From positions 1 to 40,737 of the IMG/VR virus record IMGVR_UViG_3300048582_000265: a stretch of DNA of 40,737 nucleotides; one strand, written 5' to 3'. Origin of the DNA: a virus. The position numbers were made by a program, and so were the translations under genes. This document shows, one piece after another, positions 15,089 through 22,900 of this stretch; positions within the stretch are counted from its first letter, which is position 1, and each line of letters begins with the position of its first letter. The notes beneath the pieces are model-generated. The model saw only the letters and a list, made by a program, of their open reading frames with translations, was not told where the DNA came from and did not search any database.

Positions 15089-15393
15089 TGAAAGAAAATA
15101 TTGATATCATGGCAGGAGCAGCAGGAATGGTTGGCGCATTGCTAAAATCCTTGAAGAAAAAATTTAGCAATAGAGAAATCATAATCAACATGATTGTTGG
15201 CGGTGTGATTAGTTTTGGAATTGTGGCATTTCTCACCATCTTCCTTCCAAAATATGTGCATGATTCTAGGATCATTGTTTTTGTGACTTTTTTCGCTGGA
15301 TGGATTTGCAATGATTTTACTGATAGGCTCGAAAAATCAGTTGGTGAAGCAATCGATATTCTATTTTCGTACTTTAAACGCAAAACAAAATGA
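15088..15393 (+). CDS. Putative holin
   Basis: 101 aa with two clear transmembrane helices (about 33-54 and 64-80) and a basic, charged C-terminus ending KRKTK. An amphipathic basic N-terminal part precedes them. Holins are short membrane proteins that permeabilise the inner membrane at the end of the cycle. Adjacency to a spanin and another small membrane protein supports a lysis module. Which of the two small membrane proteins is the holin and which an antiholin or partner is open. Confidence 0.55.
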   Translation: MKENIDIMAGAAGMVGALLKSLKKKFSNREIIINMIVGGVISFGIVAFLTIFLPKYVHDSRIIVFVTFFAGWICNDFTDRLEKSVGEAIDILFSYFKRKTK

Positions 15394-15578
15394 AAAAAAT
15401 TAGCACTTTAAAAATAATCATGCTTTTTGTAAAAGGCTTGACTGGAGTTCTTGGAGCTTCTATGGTTTTATCACAACAAAATCCAATTTTAACCGTGTGT
15501 GTGTTGGCTGTTGGTGCTGGAACAGTTGAAGTTTTAAATTATATTGATTCTAATACACCAAAAAATGAAAAAGCTTAA
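15390..15578 (+). CDS. Second small membrane protein, holin or antiholin candidate
   Basis: 62 aa with a basic start (MKKISTLK) and two hydrophobic segments (about 9-27 and 31-49) separated by SQQNP. It overlaps the holin candidate by 4 bases and the spanin by 14. Dual small membrane proteins are common in lysis cassettes. No family recognised. Confidence 0.5.
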   Translation: MKKISTLKIIMLFVKGLTGVLGASMVLSQQNPILTVCVLAVGAGTVEVLNYIDSNTPKNEKA

Positions 15579-16083
15579 TATTTTAATCATTGCAACCATT
15601 TTCCTGATGTCGGGAAGTTGCTCCAGTTCCTGGCATTTGAATCGTGCCATCAAAAAGAATCCAAGCATCATCACAAATACAGTTGACACTTTAAATGTGA
15701 TTATACCAGGAGAAAGTAAATTGATTTTTGCGAAAGATTCACTTATTGTAAATGAACCGGGCGTTTACATCAAAGTGAAAGCTTCAGGAGATTCTTTGCA
15801 GTTGTTTTATGAATTTTTGCCTGATACGATTATCAGAATTCAAACAAAAACTGTTTTCAATGCTCCAAAAACAAGGCAGGAAGTAAGATTTAAAGCCAAA
15901 GAAGAGCGTTTGATAATCAAAAACAACTCAAAATTAAACAGGATTGAAGCAAGGCAGGAAGGCAGAACCGAACGTACTGAAATAAAAGCTGAAGCAAATC
16001 ACAACTTAAAATGGTATTTCCTTATAATTGGAATTTTGATTGGTTTGATTCTAGGTGTTTTGATGAAGCCTGCTAAAACTTAG
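15565..16083 (+). CDS. Putative one-piece spanin (u-spanin)
   Basis: The start is ATG 15565 (MKKLNILIIATIFLMSGSC). The signal peptide ends in a lipobox, with Cys19 as the lipidated residue, predicting an outer-membrane lipoprotein. The C-terminus carries a transmembrane helix (WYFLIIGILIGLILGVLM), predicting an inner-membrane anchor. Between them lie about 130 residues of periplasmic beta-rich then basic helical sequence. A lipoprotein N-terminus with a C-terminal anchor in one chain is the u-spanin architecture known from phage T1; such proteins fuse the two membranes at lysis. It sits next to two holin-like genes. Its 3' end overlaps the convergent integrase gene by 11 bases. Confidence 0.65.
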   Translation: MKKLNILIIATIFLMSGSCSSSWHLNRAIKKNPSIITNTVDTLNVIIPGESKLIFAKDSLIVNEPGVYIKVKASGDSLQLFYEFLPDTIIRIQTKTVFNAPKTRQEVRFKAKEERLIIKNNSKLNRIEARQEGRTERTEIKAEANHNLKWYFLIIGILIGLILGVLMKPAKT

Positions 16084-17206
16084 AACTTTTTCGTTTGATT
16101 TGTTCACTTCCTGTTGGATTGGCAAACTTCACGTAAATTGTTGTGATTTCCAATGATGAGTGGTCTGCTTGTTTCATCACTTCTTCAGGTGAAATGCCAT
16201 CTCTTAATTTTTGGATGATTCCTGAATCTCTGAGTGAATAAAGTTTCATTTTTTCATCTAAATTCAATTCTTTACGCAAATATTCCCATTTTCGTGAGAA
16301 TGCTCTTGGATCACATTGCTTTTTTCCTGGTACCAACTTTTCACTAAATATATAATCGTTTGGATTTGCTTTATTGAAATCCCAATTTTCTAAATAAGTC
16401 ATTAGAATATCTGGAATCGTACTCACACGATCATGTTTATTTTTGGAAACATGTGAAGGAATGTTTATCACTTGATTTTTAAGGTCAAAATTGGAAGGTT
16501 TTAATCCTGCAATTTCCTTTGGCCGAATCAATGAGTGGAAAATCAAGAAACATACAATCAAAAAATTATAATCTTCTGCTTCCAAGTGGTTTTTGATTTT
16601 TTCACGCACTTCTGATTCAATCACAACACGAATTTTGTTGCTATATGTTTTTTTGGCTAATTTTTCAAAGTGGTTTTGGCTCACATACTGGTGCGATTTC
16701 ATCCAGTTCCAAAAACTGATATAAAAAATTCGATAATTGTTGTATGTTGTGGATGAAAGCTTTCTGAAATTGTAAGCCCATTCCATGAATTCCACAGCAT
16801 CTATTTTACTAAAAAATTCGCAGTTGATATTTTCCTTATTACTGATTTTTAGCCATTCGTTTAGAATGGTTTCAAATGAACGGTAACTTCTCAAAGATTC
16901 TGGTCTGAGTTCGCGTTCTTTTGAAGCAATGAAAATTTTGAAAACTTCACTCATTTTTATATATCCACGTGGATTCATTTCTTCAATGAATGGATTCCAA
17001 TTGTTATATAATTTCTGATTGATTTCCTTCCTGAGTAGATCTGCATATTTTTTTCGTTCCGGAATAGATTTTATCCAGTTCAATTTGATTTTTTTGCGAT
17101 GCAATTTTCCTGTTGCTGGATTGATTACATAGTAATGGATGAACCATTCTTTTCCCTTGCTAAGCTCAGCAAGTTTAAAACTAAGAAGATTTTGAATTTT
17201 TGACAT
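16073..17206 (-). CDS. int: Tyrosine recombinase (phage integrase)
   Basis: 377 aa from ATG at 17206 (MSKIQNLLSFKLAEL); an upstream in-frame ATG at 17239 is less likely. Residues about 80-185 form a SAM-like core-binding domain. Catalytic residues are visible: Arg228 (LIRPKEIAGL), Lys257 (VSKNKHD), Arg326 (LYSLRDSG), His349 (ADHSS) and Tyr358 (TTIYVKF). The first box-II position, usually His in HxxR, is Tyr here, a tolerated variation in some relatives. It integrates and excises the phage. Neighbours are the repressor unit upstream and a possible attP in the gap before the next gene. Confidence 0.9.
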   Translation of the reverse strand: MSKIQNLLSFKLAELSKGKEWFIHYYVINPATGKLHRKKIKLNWIKSIPERKKYADLLRKEINQKLYNNWNPFIEEMNPRGYIKMSEVFKIFIASKERELRPESLRSYRSFETILNEWLKISNKENINCEFFSKIDAVEFMEWAYNFRKLSSTTYNNYRIFYISFWNWMKSHQYVSQNHFEKLAKKTYSNKIRVVIESEVREKIKNHLEAEDYNFLIVCFLIFHSLIRPKEIAGLKPSNFDLKNQVINIPSHVSKNKHDRVSTIPDILMTYLENWDFNKANPNDYIFSEKLVPGKKQCDPRAFSRKWEYLRKELNLDEKMKLYSLRDSGIIQKLRDGISPEEVMKQADHSSLEITTIYVKFANPTGSEQIKRKSSKF

Positions 17207-17393
17207 TTTTTTTTTGGATGAAGCTAAAAGCCCATTCAAAATGTTATTGTCCTACTTTTGTCCCGATTGTTTTTTGTAAAATTAGCGAAAACCTTTTAAA
17301 TATTAGGTTTCCGCTAATTTTAGTGGGGAATACTGGGTTTCCTAGTCAACACATTTCAAAGCCTTCAGCTATTACTATTCTATTACATTTACG
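17207..17393. other. Integrase upstream region, possible attP
   Basis: This 187-base gap has a strong inverted repeat: 17278-17293 against 17306-17321, 15 of 16 bases paired, with an AT loop (TTTTAAATATTA). The 11-mer TTTTGTCCCGA occurs at 17256-17266 and again at 17398-17408, with a further GTCCCGA nearby (17413). GGTTTCC occurs at 17306 and 17336. Core-like inverted arms with outer direct repeats beside the integrase would suit attP. On the minus strand the hairpin could instead terminate the repressor unit. Confidence 0.45.
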
Positions 17394-17702
17394 TTAGTTT
17401 TGTCCCGAATCAGTCCCGACAATTGGTGCTGAAATGGCTGAATTTATTGCGTTTATCAGATTTTCGTATTTAGATTTTAGCAGAAAATATTCTTTTTTAT
17501 AGTCGAAATTTTCTTCTTCATGAAGTTCGCCGATCAGTATCAAAATTGGTTTCACTTTTGCTTCAGGAAGGGTTTCGTTTTGGAGCAGGCGATAAAGTTT
17601 CATGTAGTTCCAACCAAGTTTTTCGGCCACTGCCTCTACTTTTAGGCCAGACTTCTTGATGAGTTGATTTAATTCGGCTCCTGAATAGTTATTTTTTTCC
17701 AT
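17394..17702 (-). CDS. Xre-type helix-turn-helix protein
   Basis: 102 aa. Residues about 8-55 form an HTH (ELNQLIKKSGLKVEAVAEKL, then GWNYMKLYRLLQNE), followed by an acidic linker and a helical tail (YFLLKSKYENLINAI) that probably dimerises. It overlaps the repressor gene by 14 bases and is co-transcribed with it. Possible roles are a second regulator or an excisionase-like accessory protein; the HTH is the only evidence. Confidence 0.7.
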   Translation of the reverse strand: MEKNNYSGAELNQLIKKSGLKVEAVAEKLGWNYMKLYRLLQNETLPEAKVKPILILIGELHEEENFDYKKEYFLLKSKYENLINAINSAISAPIVGTDSGQN

Positions 17703-18396
17703 TGATAGTGTTTATTTGGTTTCTGCGTACGTTACCAACGGCGATGCTGATTGAAATAATATCATCAAAGCAAATTTCAAAAGGTTCGTGGAGCATTTTG
17801 CCTGCTAGTTCGCCTTTTTCGTAAACATCATCATTGAGACTACACGCCAAAATGTGATTTTCTTTGCTTGATTTGCGAATCGTTTTCAAAACACGGTATT
17901 CAGATGTTTCGATGATGTAATCAAAGCCCGGAACAATCAACATTTTATTTTTGAGTTTGCGTATTGGAACAAAACTGCCTGATTGATAACCTGCTCCCAT
18001 GCTATCGCCATAAACACGAATCAAGGCATCAGCATCACGAAACAAATCACCAGGATCAATAAATTCGGATGGATGATCTGTTACTGCTCCATATTCTTCT
18101 CCAGCAGTGGCGTAAATATCAAAAATCGGAACTAAATTTTTATTGCCGTAGGATTCTTGTGGTTCTGAAACAATATTTAATGAAGATGTTTCTTTTTGAA
18201 TCATTTCGCCTTGATCGAGTAATAACCAGTTCGGGTTCAAGTCGTGATATTTATCTAATATAATACGAGTATTTTCCAGACTAAAACTCTTTCCACTATC
18301 TAAAAACCCATTTGAAAGGCCAGTTTGTGTATAAAATTTATACTTACTTATTCCTTTGTAATCCAAATATTTAGAAATTTTTTCTTTATCATTCAT
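17689..18396 (-). CDS. CI-like phage repressor with S24 (LexA-type) peptidase domain
   Basis: 235 aa. The N-terminal HTH (residues about 4-60, KISKYLDYKGISKYKFYTQT) binds DNA. The C-terminal domain is LexA-like: cleavage site Ala98-Gly99 (YATAGEEYG), catalytic Ser132 (GDSMGAGY) and Lys171 (YRVLKTIRK). The self-cleavage machinery predicts SOS-linked induction. Divergent transcription from the early operon and three AGAT-ATCT operators between them mark it as the lysogeny switch. Operator 1 touches its start codon, so autoregulation is likely. Confidence 0.9.
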   Translation of the reverse strand: MNDKEKISKYLDYKGISKYKFYTQTGLSNGFLDSGKSFSLENTRIILDKYHDLNPNWLLLDQGEMIQKETSSLNIVSEPQESYGNKNLVPIFDIYATAGEEYGAVTDHPSEFIDPGDLFRDADALIRVYGDSMGAGYQSGSFVPIRKLKNKMLIVPGFDYIIETSEYRVLKTIRKSSKENHILACSLNDDVYEKGELAGKMLHEPFEICFDDIISISIAVGNVRRNQINTINGKK

Positions 18397-18408
18397 AGAT
18401 TTTTATCT
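18397..18408. promoter_or_regulatory. Repressor operator 1
   Basis: AGATTTTTATCT lies immediately upstream of the repressor ATG (18394-18396 on the minus strand). It is the same 12-mer as operator 2. The dyad arms are AGAT and ATCT around TTTT. Binding here would repress the repressor gene itself. Confidence 0.6.
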
Positions 18409-18415
18409 TAAAAAG

Positions 18416-18447
18416 TTTGGTTTAATAGATTTTTATCTATATGTTTG
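18416..18447 (+). promoter_or_regulatory. Early promoter (PR-like)
   Basis: TTTG (18416-18419), 20 bases, TATGTTTG (18440-18447): a full Bacteroidota promoter. Operator 2 lies between the two boxes and operator 3 just downstream of the expected start (near 18453), so repressor binding would block it. It drives the early operon from 18519. Confidence 0.75.
18425..18440. promoter_or_regulatory. Repressor operator 2 (between -33 and -7)
   Basis: ATAGATTTTTATCTAT has the best dyad symmetry of the three: six-base arms ATAGAT/ATCTAT around TTTT. It occupies the spacer of the early promoter. Confidence 0.65.
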
Positions 18448-18463
18448 CAAACAGTTACAAAAT

Positions 18464-18477
18464 AGATATAAAAATCT
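18464..18477. promoter_or_regulatory. Repressor operator 3
   Basis: AGATATAAAAATCT, read on the other strand, shares AGATTTTTAT with operators 1 and 2, but the arms are two bases further apart. It lies just downstream of the expected early transcription start. The altered spacing would predict weaker binding. Confidence 0.5.
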
Positions 18478-18518
18478 TACAACATTGTAACGTTTAACTT
18501 ACAAAAATATAACAAAAA

Positions 18519-18845
18519 ATGAACAAAAACAAAAAAAGCCCCAAGGAAATTGATGAGATTGTCGAAAAGATTGATTCTGCGGCTCTAAAAGCAATCAAAG
18601 AAACCATTGGTTATGGTTATGTGAAGAAGTTACAAGCCTTCATTAAAAAGCGAGAAAAAAAATCTTTGAATGAGACTTATATCCGCATTCAGATGAGTTT
18701 GGAATCCAAATCAACCAACAGAATTTTGTATTACGCTTTGTTGCTAGCCTCAGAATTGCAACCAGACAAAACAGAAGATTTGAACCAAGCAGAAATGTTC
18801 CTAAAAAATCACAACGCAAAATACATTGAACATGGCGAAAAATAG
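18519..18845 (+). CDS. First early gene, hypothetical, 108 aa
   Basis: 108 aa, basic and helical (MNKNKKSPKEIDEIVEKID; IKKREKKSLNE), no domain recognised. It is the first gene behind the repressor-controlled promoter, with a leader of about 66 bases that includes operator 3. It overlaps the next gene by 14 bases. Early position suggests host takeover or regulation, such as an anti-repressor, but nothing in the sequence shows this. Confidence 0.65.
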   Translation: MNKNKKSPKEIDEIVEKIDSAALKAIKETIGYGYVKKLQAFIKKREKKSLNETYIRIQMSLESKSTNRILYYALLLASELQPDKTEDLNQAEMFLKNHNAKYIEHGEK

Positions 18846-19029
18846 AAAGAAAAAATTGAAAGCTGGATTGAAAGTTTCTCCAGCGTTCTCACAAAAAATG
18901 TTGCGCCAAGATGAATTGACACGATTGATGTACACTTTGAGAAGCAACGAAACGCTTTATTATGAATTTACGCATCGAAAAGAAACTTTAATGGGAATGC
19001 TCATAGTTTCAAATGCAGAAAATATCTAA
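18832..19029 (+). CDS. Small basic early protein, 65 aa
   Basis: 65 aa from ATG 18832 (MAKNRKKKLKAGLKVSP), overlapping the first early gene. It has a strongly basic N-terminus and a helical C-terminus (QDELTRLMYTLRSNETLYYEF). It might bind nucleic acid; no family recognised. Confidence 0.55.
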   Translation: MAKNRKKKLKAGLKVSPAFSQKMLRQDELTRLMYTLRSNETLYYEFTHRKETLMGMLIVSNAENI

Positions 19030-19035
19030 CTACTT

Positions 19036-19302
19036 ATGAAATCTCACTACCAACGATTAGTTACTTCCATTTTGGCACAAAGAAAACGATTGATTGCTAT
19101 GCAAATTGGAGGTAAAAACAAAGCAACTTGTTTGCAGTACATCCAAGAACTTTCAATTCAAGTTGAAGCCTATAAAAACAAATGGAATGATGAAGGTTGG
19201 AGAAATTTCATCAAGCGAAACCTAAACAAATTAGAGTATTTAATTCCTGAGAACAAAGCAGGAGAAACAATAAAATCAAAACTATGGGCAACACAGAAAT
19301 AA
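19036..19302 (+). CDS. Hypothetical early protein, 88 aa
   Basis: 88 aa, basic and helical (QRLVTSILAQRKRLIAMQIG). It begins 6 bases after the previous stop and overlaps the next gene by 19 bases. No domain recognised. Confidence 0.6.
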   Translation: MKSHYQRLVTSILAQRKRLIAMQIGGKNKATCLQYIQELSIQVEAYKNKWNDEGWRNFIKRNLNKLEYLIPENKAGETIKSKLWATQK

Positions 19303-19619
19303 AAATCAAAAAGCACGAAAATTTTCGAGGTTATAAAGGTGTGAAAAAAGTGGGCTACATCTTAGATGATGCAAGTCCAGATAATACAAGAATCACAAAC
19401 TTTTTAGTCAAAAATAAAGAAATTAGACATGATAACCGTATTCAATTAACGCTTTTCAACGGAATTGCAACAGTTGATATCATTTTTCCAAGTTTCTTTT
19501 TTGATGAAACTTTCAATCGCTTTGACTTTGAAAACTTTGCTGCAAATTTTGGCGGTTTCTTTTTCTACGGAACTAAACACGATTTCAAACTTTTTAAAGA
19601 ATTTGTATATGAACTATAA
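19284..19619 (+). CDS. Hypothetical early protein, 111 aa, aromatic-rich
   Basis: 111 aa with predicted beta strands and a remarkable number of Phe residues in the C-terminal half (PSFFFDETFNRFDFENFAAN and GGFFFYG). No transmembrane helix: the Phe are mixed with acidic and polar residues. It overlaps both neighbours. Unknown function. Confidence 0.6.
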   Translation: MGNTEIKIKKHENFRGYKGVKKVGYILDDASPDNTRITNFLVKNKEIRHDNRIQLTLFNGIATVDIIFPSFFFDETFNRFDFENFAANFGGFFFYGTKHDFKLFKEFVYEL

Positions 19620-19908
19620 TAATATACTACTGGTGGCTTCTGCTGATGATTTGCAGACACTAGATTTATCCAAATTTTTGCACGAATCGTTTACTGGAGT
19701 TGAAACAACAGAAATTGTTTACCAAAATGAAGATAGACAATTGAAAAACATGGTGCGCAAAGCTTCACGTTGTGAGTTGTTGATCACTGTTGGCGATTGG
19801 GCTGAAAATCCAACTCTAAAAAAATTGATTGATGTTGCACGCATCATGAACATTCAAATTATTCACGAAACAAATTTCAAAAAGTATGTTGAGCAGTATA
19901 ACGGTTGA
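19609..19908 (+). CDS. Hypothetical protein, 99 aa (possible DUF4406-like fold)
   Basis: The start is ATG 19609 (MNYNNILLVASADDLQTLD), 11 bases before the previous stop; the frame is open further upstream only as a shadow of the preceding gene. Beta-alpha alternation with CELLITVGDWAENPTLKKLI and NIQIIHE resembles small Rossmann-like nucleoside-deoxyribosyltransferase relatives (DUF4406-type), but no catalytic Glu can be fixed. It overlaps the primase-helicase by 23 bases. Confidence 0.5.
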   Translation: MNYNNILLVASADDLQTLDLSKFLHESFTGVETTEIVYQNEDRQLKNMVRKASRCELLITVGDWAENPTLKKLIDVARIMNIQIIHETNFKKYVEQYNG

Positions 19909-22900
19909 AGCTGTCAAAAACTTGGATATCGTTGATGTTTTTCTGAAATGTAAGATTGATATCATCCGAAAAGGCGCAAATTGGCAGTGCAAATCTCCAT
20001 TTACAGCAGAAAAAACACCATCTTTTGTGGTTTCTCCTTCCAAAAATATGTGGAAATGCTTTTCAACTGGCAAAGGTGGTTCGGGTGGCGTTTCTTTCGT
20101 GATGCAATATCAAAAAATTGAATGGATTGAAGCAATTAAAACACTTGCTGATATGTTTCATATTGCGGTTGAATACGATGATTCGCCACGTGCAAGAAAT
20201 TACGTAGTGAAACAACAAAAAATTGCAGATATTGCCAATATCAACGCTCAAGCATTGTTGTATTTTACAGCACAAGAGAATTTCGATAAACTCGAAAAAA
20301 GATTTCTGCGTGCAACTCCTGAACAAATTGAAACTTTCAACCTTGGTTTTGCTCCAAACGAATGGAACGGTTTAAAACAATTTTTGATAAAATTAGGCTA
20401 CACCGAAAACCAAATGTTGGATGCTGGCTTAATCAAACAAGGCGAAAAAGGAACGTATGATATTTTTCGCGGACGTGTGATGTTTCCAATTTATTCACCT
20501 TCAGGAAAAATAAACGGATTTTCGGGCAGAATTTCTGTTGATGTAGATCCTGATAGTAAGGTTGCAAAAGTGTTGAACTCAAAAGATACTGAAGCTTTCA
20601 AAAAAGGTGAGAATTTGCTTGGTATTTACCAATCCAAAGATGCCATTATCAAAAACAACAAATGTATTGTTGTGGAAGGAAATTACGATATCACAGCGAT
20701 GTATCGTGCAGGATTTCTAAACACTGTTGCAACACTTGGAACTGCTTTCACGGATGAGCATTGCGCCATGATTGGAAAATATACCAAAAACATTTGCTTT
20801 TTTATTGATCACGATGCAGCAGGATTCAAATCTATTGAACCACACGTGAAATTGGCTTTGCATAATGGAATGCACGTGCATTTGATGATTCCAGAAATCG
20901 AAGGCGATGATCCGTATGATTGGGTACAAGGTTTTGAACGATTCAATTCTACAGAAATTTATCCTGGTGAATTGAAAGATGCTTTTGATAAACAGGAATG
21001 GGATGCCGTGGAATGGTTAATCTATTCTTATTTTGATGGAGTTGATCCCGAAAACACAATTCAATCAGCAAAAGCAGAACAAAGAATCACTGAATTGCTT
21101 TCAACGGTTTCTGATGCCACATTGAGAAACAAATACATCAAGAAATTTGCCACAAAATTTGCATTAAACAAAGCTTTGATTGAAAAAGAAATTTCTATCA
21201 CAAAAGCACAGCAAGTTAGCGATTCAGATGGAAATCAATTTCAGATTCCAAAGCACCTCAAAAATGAAGATGATATCCAAGACTACAAAGATTTTGGTTT
21301 TTATCCTGATTACAATGAAAAGTTAGGATATTGGTTCCAAGGTCAACACGGAGTGGAGCGCGTAACAAATTGGTTGATTAGACCATTGTTTATGGTGAAA
21401 GATTCAAGGGATTCGATGAGATATATTGAACTTACAACCCAAACACGTGGGAAAATTGTAGTTGATATCCCAAATGCAAAAATTAACAGCCCACAAGCAT
21501 TTGAGACGTGTATTTCAAACAAAGGTGGTTACTATTTTCACGGTACCACAAAACAATATCAGAAACTAAAGTCAAAATTTTTGCTGCAGTTCCCAATTTG
21601 TGAAGAAATCAAAACATTGGGTTGGTTCTATGAAGGTTTCTTTTCCTTCGCAAATGGAATTATCGAAAATGGAACTTTCAAAAAAGTAGATGAACATGGA
21701 ATTGTACGTTTTGGACAGCAAGAATTTTTCCTTCCATCGTTTTCAACTGTTCACCGTGAAGCACGTGCAGACAATGATGTTTATGAAGTGGATAGAAGAT
21801 TCATTTATCGTGGTGGAGCAGTTGGTTTTGAAAAATGGGCTTACCAGTTCCATAAAGTGTACAAAGAAAAAGGAAATGGCATGTTTGGCATCCTTTATTT
21901 ATGTGCTGTTTTGTTCTCAGATTACATTTATTCTATGAATTCTGATTCGTTTCCAATTCTTTTTGGTCACGGCCAACCATCCACAGGAAAATCCACTTTT
22001 GGCAAATCATTGGCGAGTGTTTTCAGGTCAGAAACAACGCCATTCAACTTGCATTCGGGTACAGTAAACGGATTCCAAAGAGTGCTTTCACGCTCAAGAA
22101 ATGTAATTGAGCATTTGGATGAGTATCGAAATGATATTGAAGAAAAACGTTTTCAAGGTTTGAAAGGTATTTTTGATAGAACTGGTTCCATCAAGGCGGT
22201 GATGAGTATGGATAATAGAACCGTTGAAACAAAAATCAACGCATGTGCCTACATTTCTGGTCAACATTTTTGCAGTCGTGATGGAAATTCATTGGCAACA
22301 CGTTCAATCACAATTGAATTTGGCAAAGTGAAAGAAAAATTCACGAATGAAGAGGTTCAGGCGTATGATGATTTGGTGAAATGGCAGGATAAAGGTTTAT
22401 CTGATGTGATTGTGGAGATTGTGCAATACCGTTCATTGATTGAAGCCGAATACAGCAAAGCAAATTTAAAGATTTCCAACGAATATCGGGAAGAATTAGG
22501 AGTGAGCCGTGTGGCATCCAACTACCTTGTTTTGCTCACCATCTATGATGTGTTGAAAGATAGAATCAAATTTCCGTTTTCGATGCAGGAATTGATGACA
22601 GCAACTAAGAAAAATATCTTAGAACAAACAATTGTACTTGAAAACTCAAATGAATTGGCTGAATTCTTTGATTCATTGGTTTTCTTGGCGTTGGATGGCA
22701 GAATTCACAACATGGTTGATTACAAACTAGATTCAGGCAAAAACGAAATAAAAGTGGGACGTGATGGCCACAGCAAACAGTTGAATAATGCCAATATTTT
22801 GTACATCCGTTTGGCTCGAATTTATCCACTTTACAGAAAAGCAGTTCGTGACGTTGGAAATCAAGGATTGGACCAGCAAACAATAATCTCCTATTTCAAA

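Noticed and set aside
18502-18533. Minus-strand promoter for the repressor (TTTG-N20-TATTTTTG)
   Set aside because: The boxes fit on the minus strand, but the start would leave a leader of about 100 bases crossing all operators and the boxes fall in A-runs where such matches occur by chance. Not listed as a feature.
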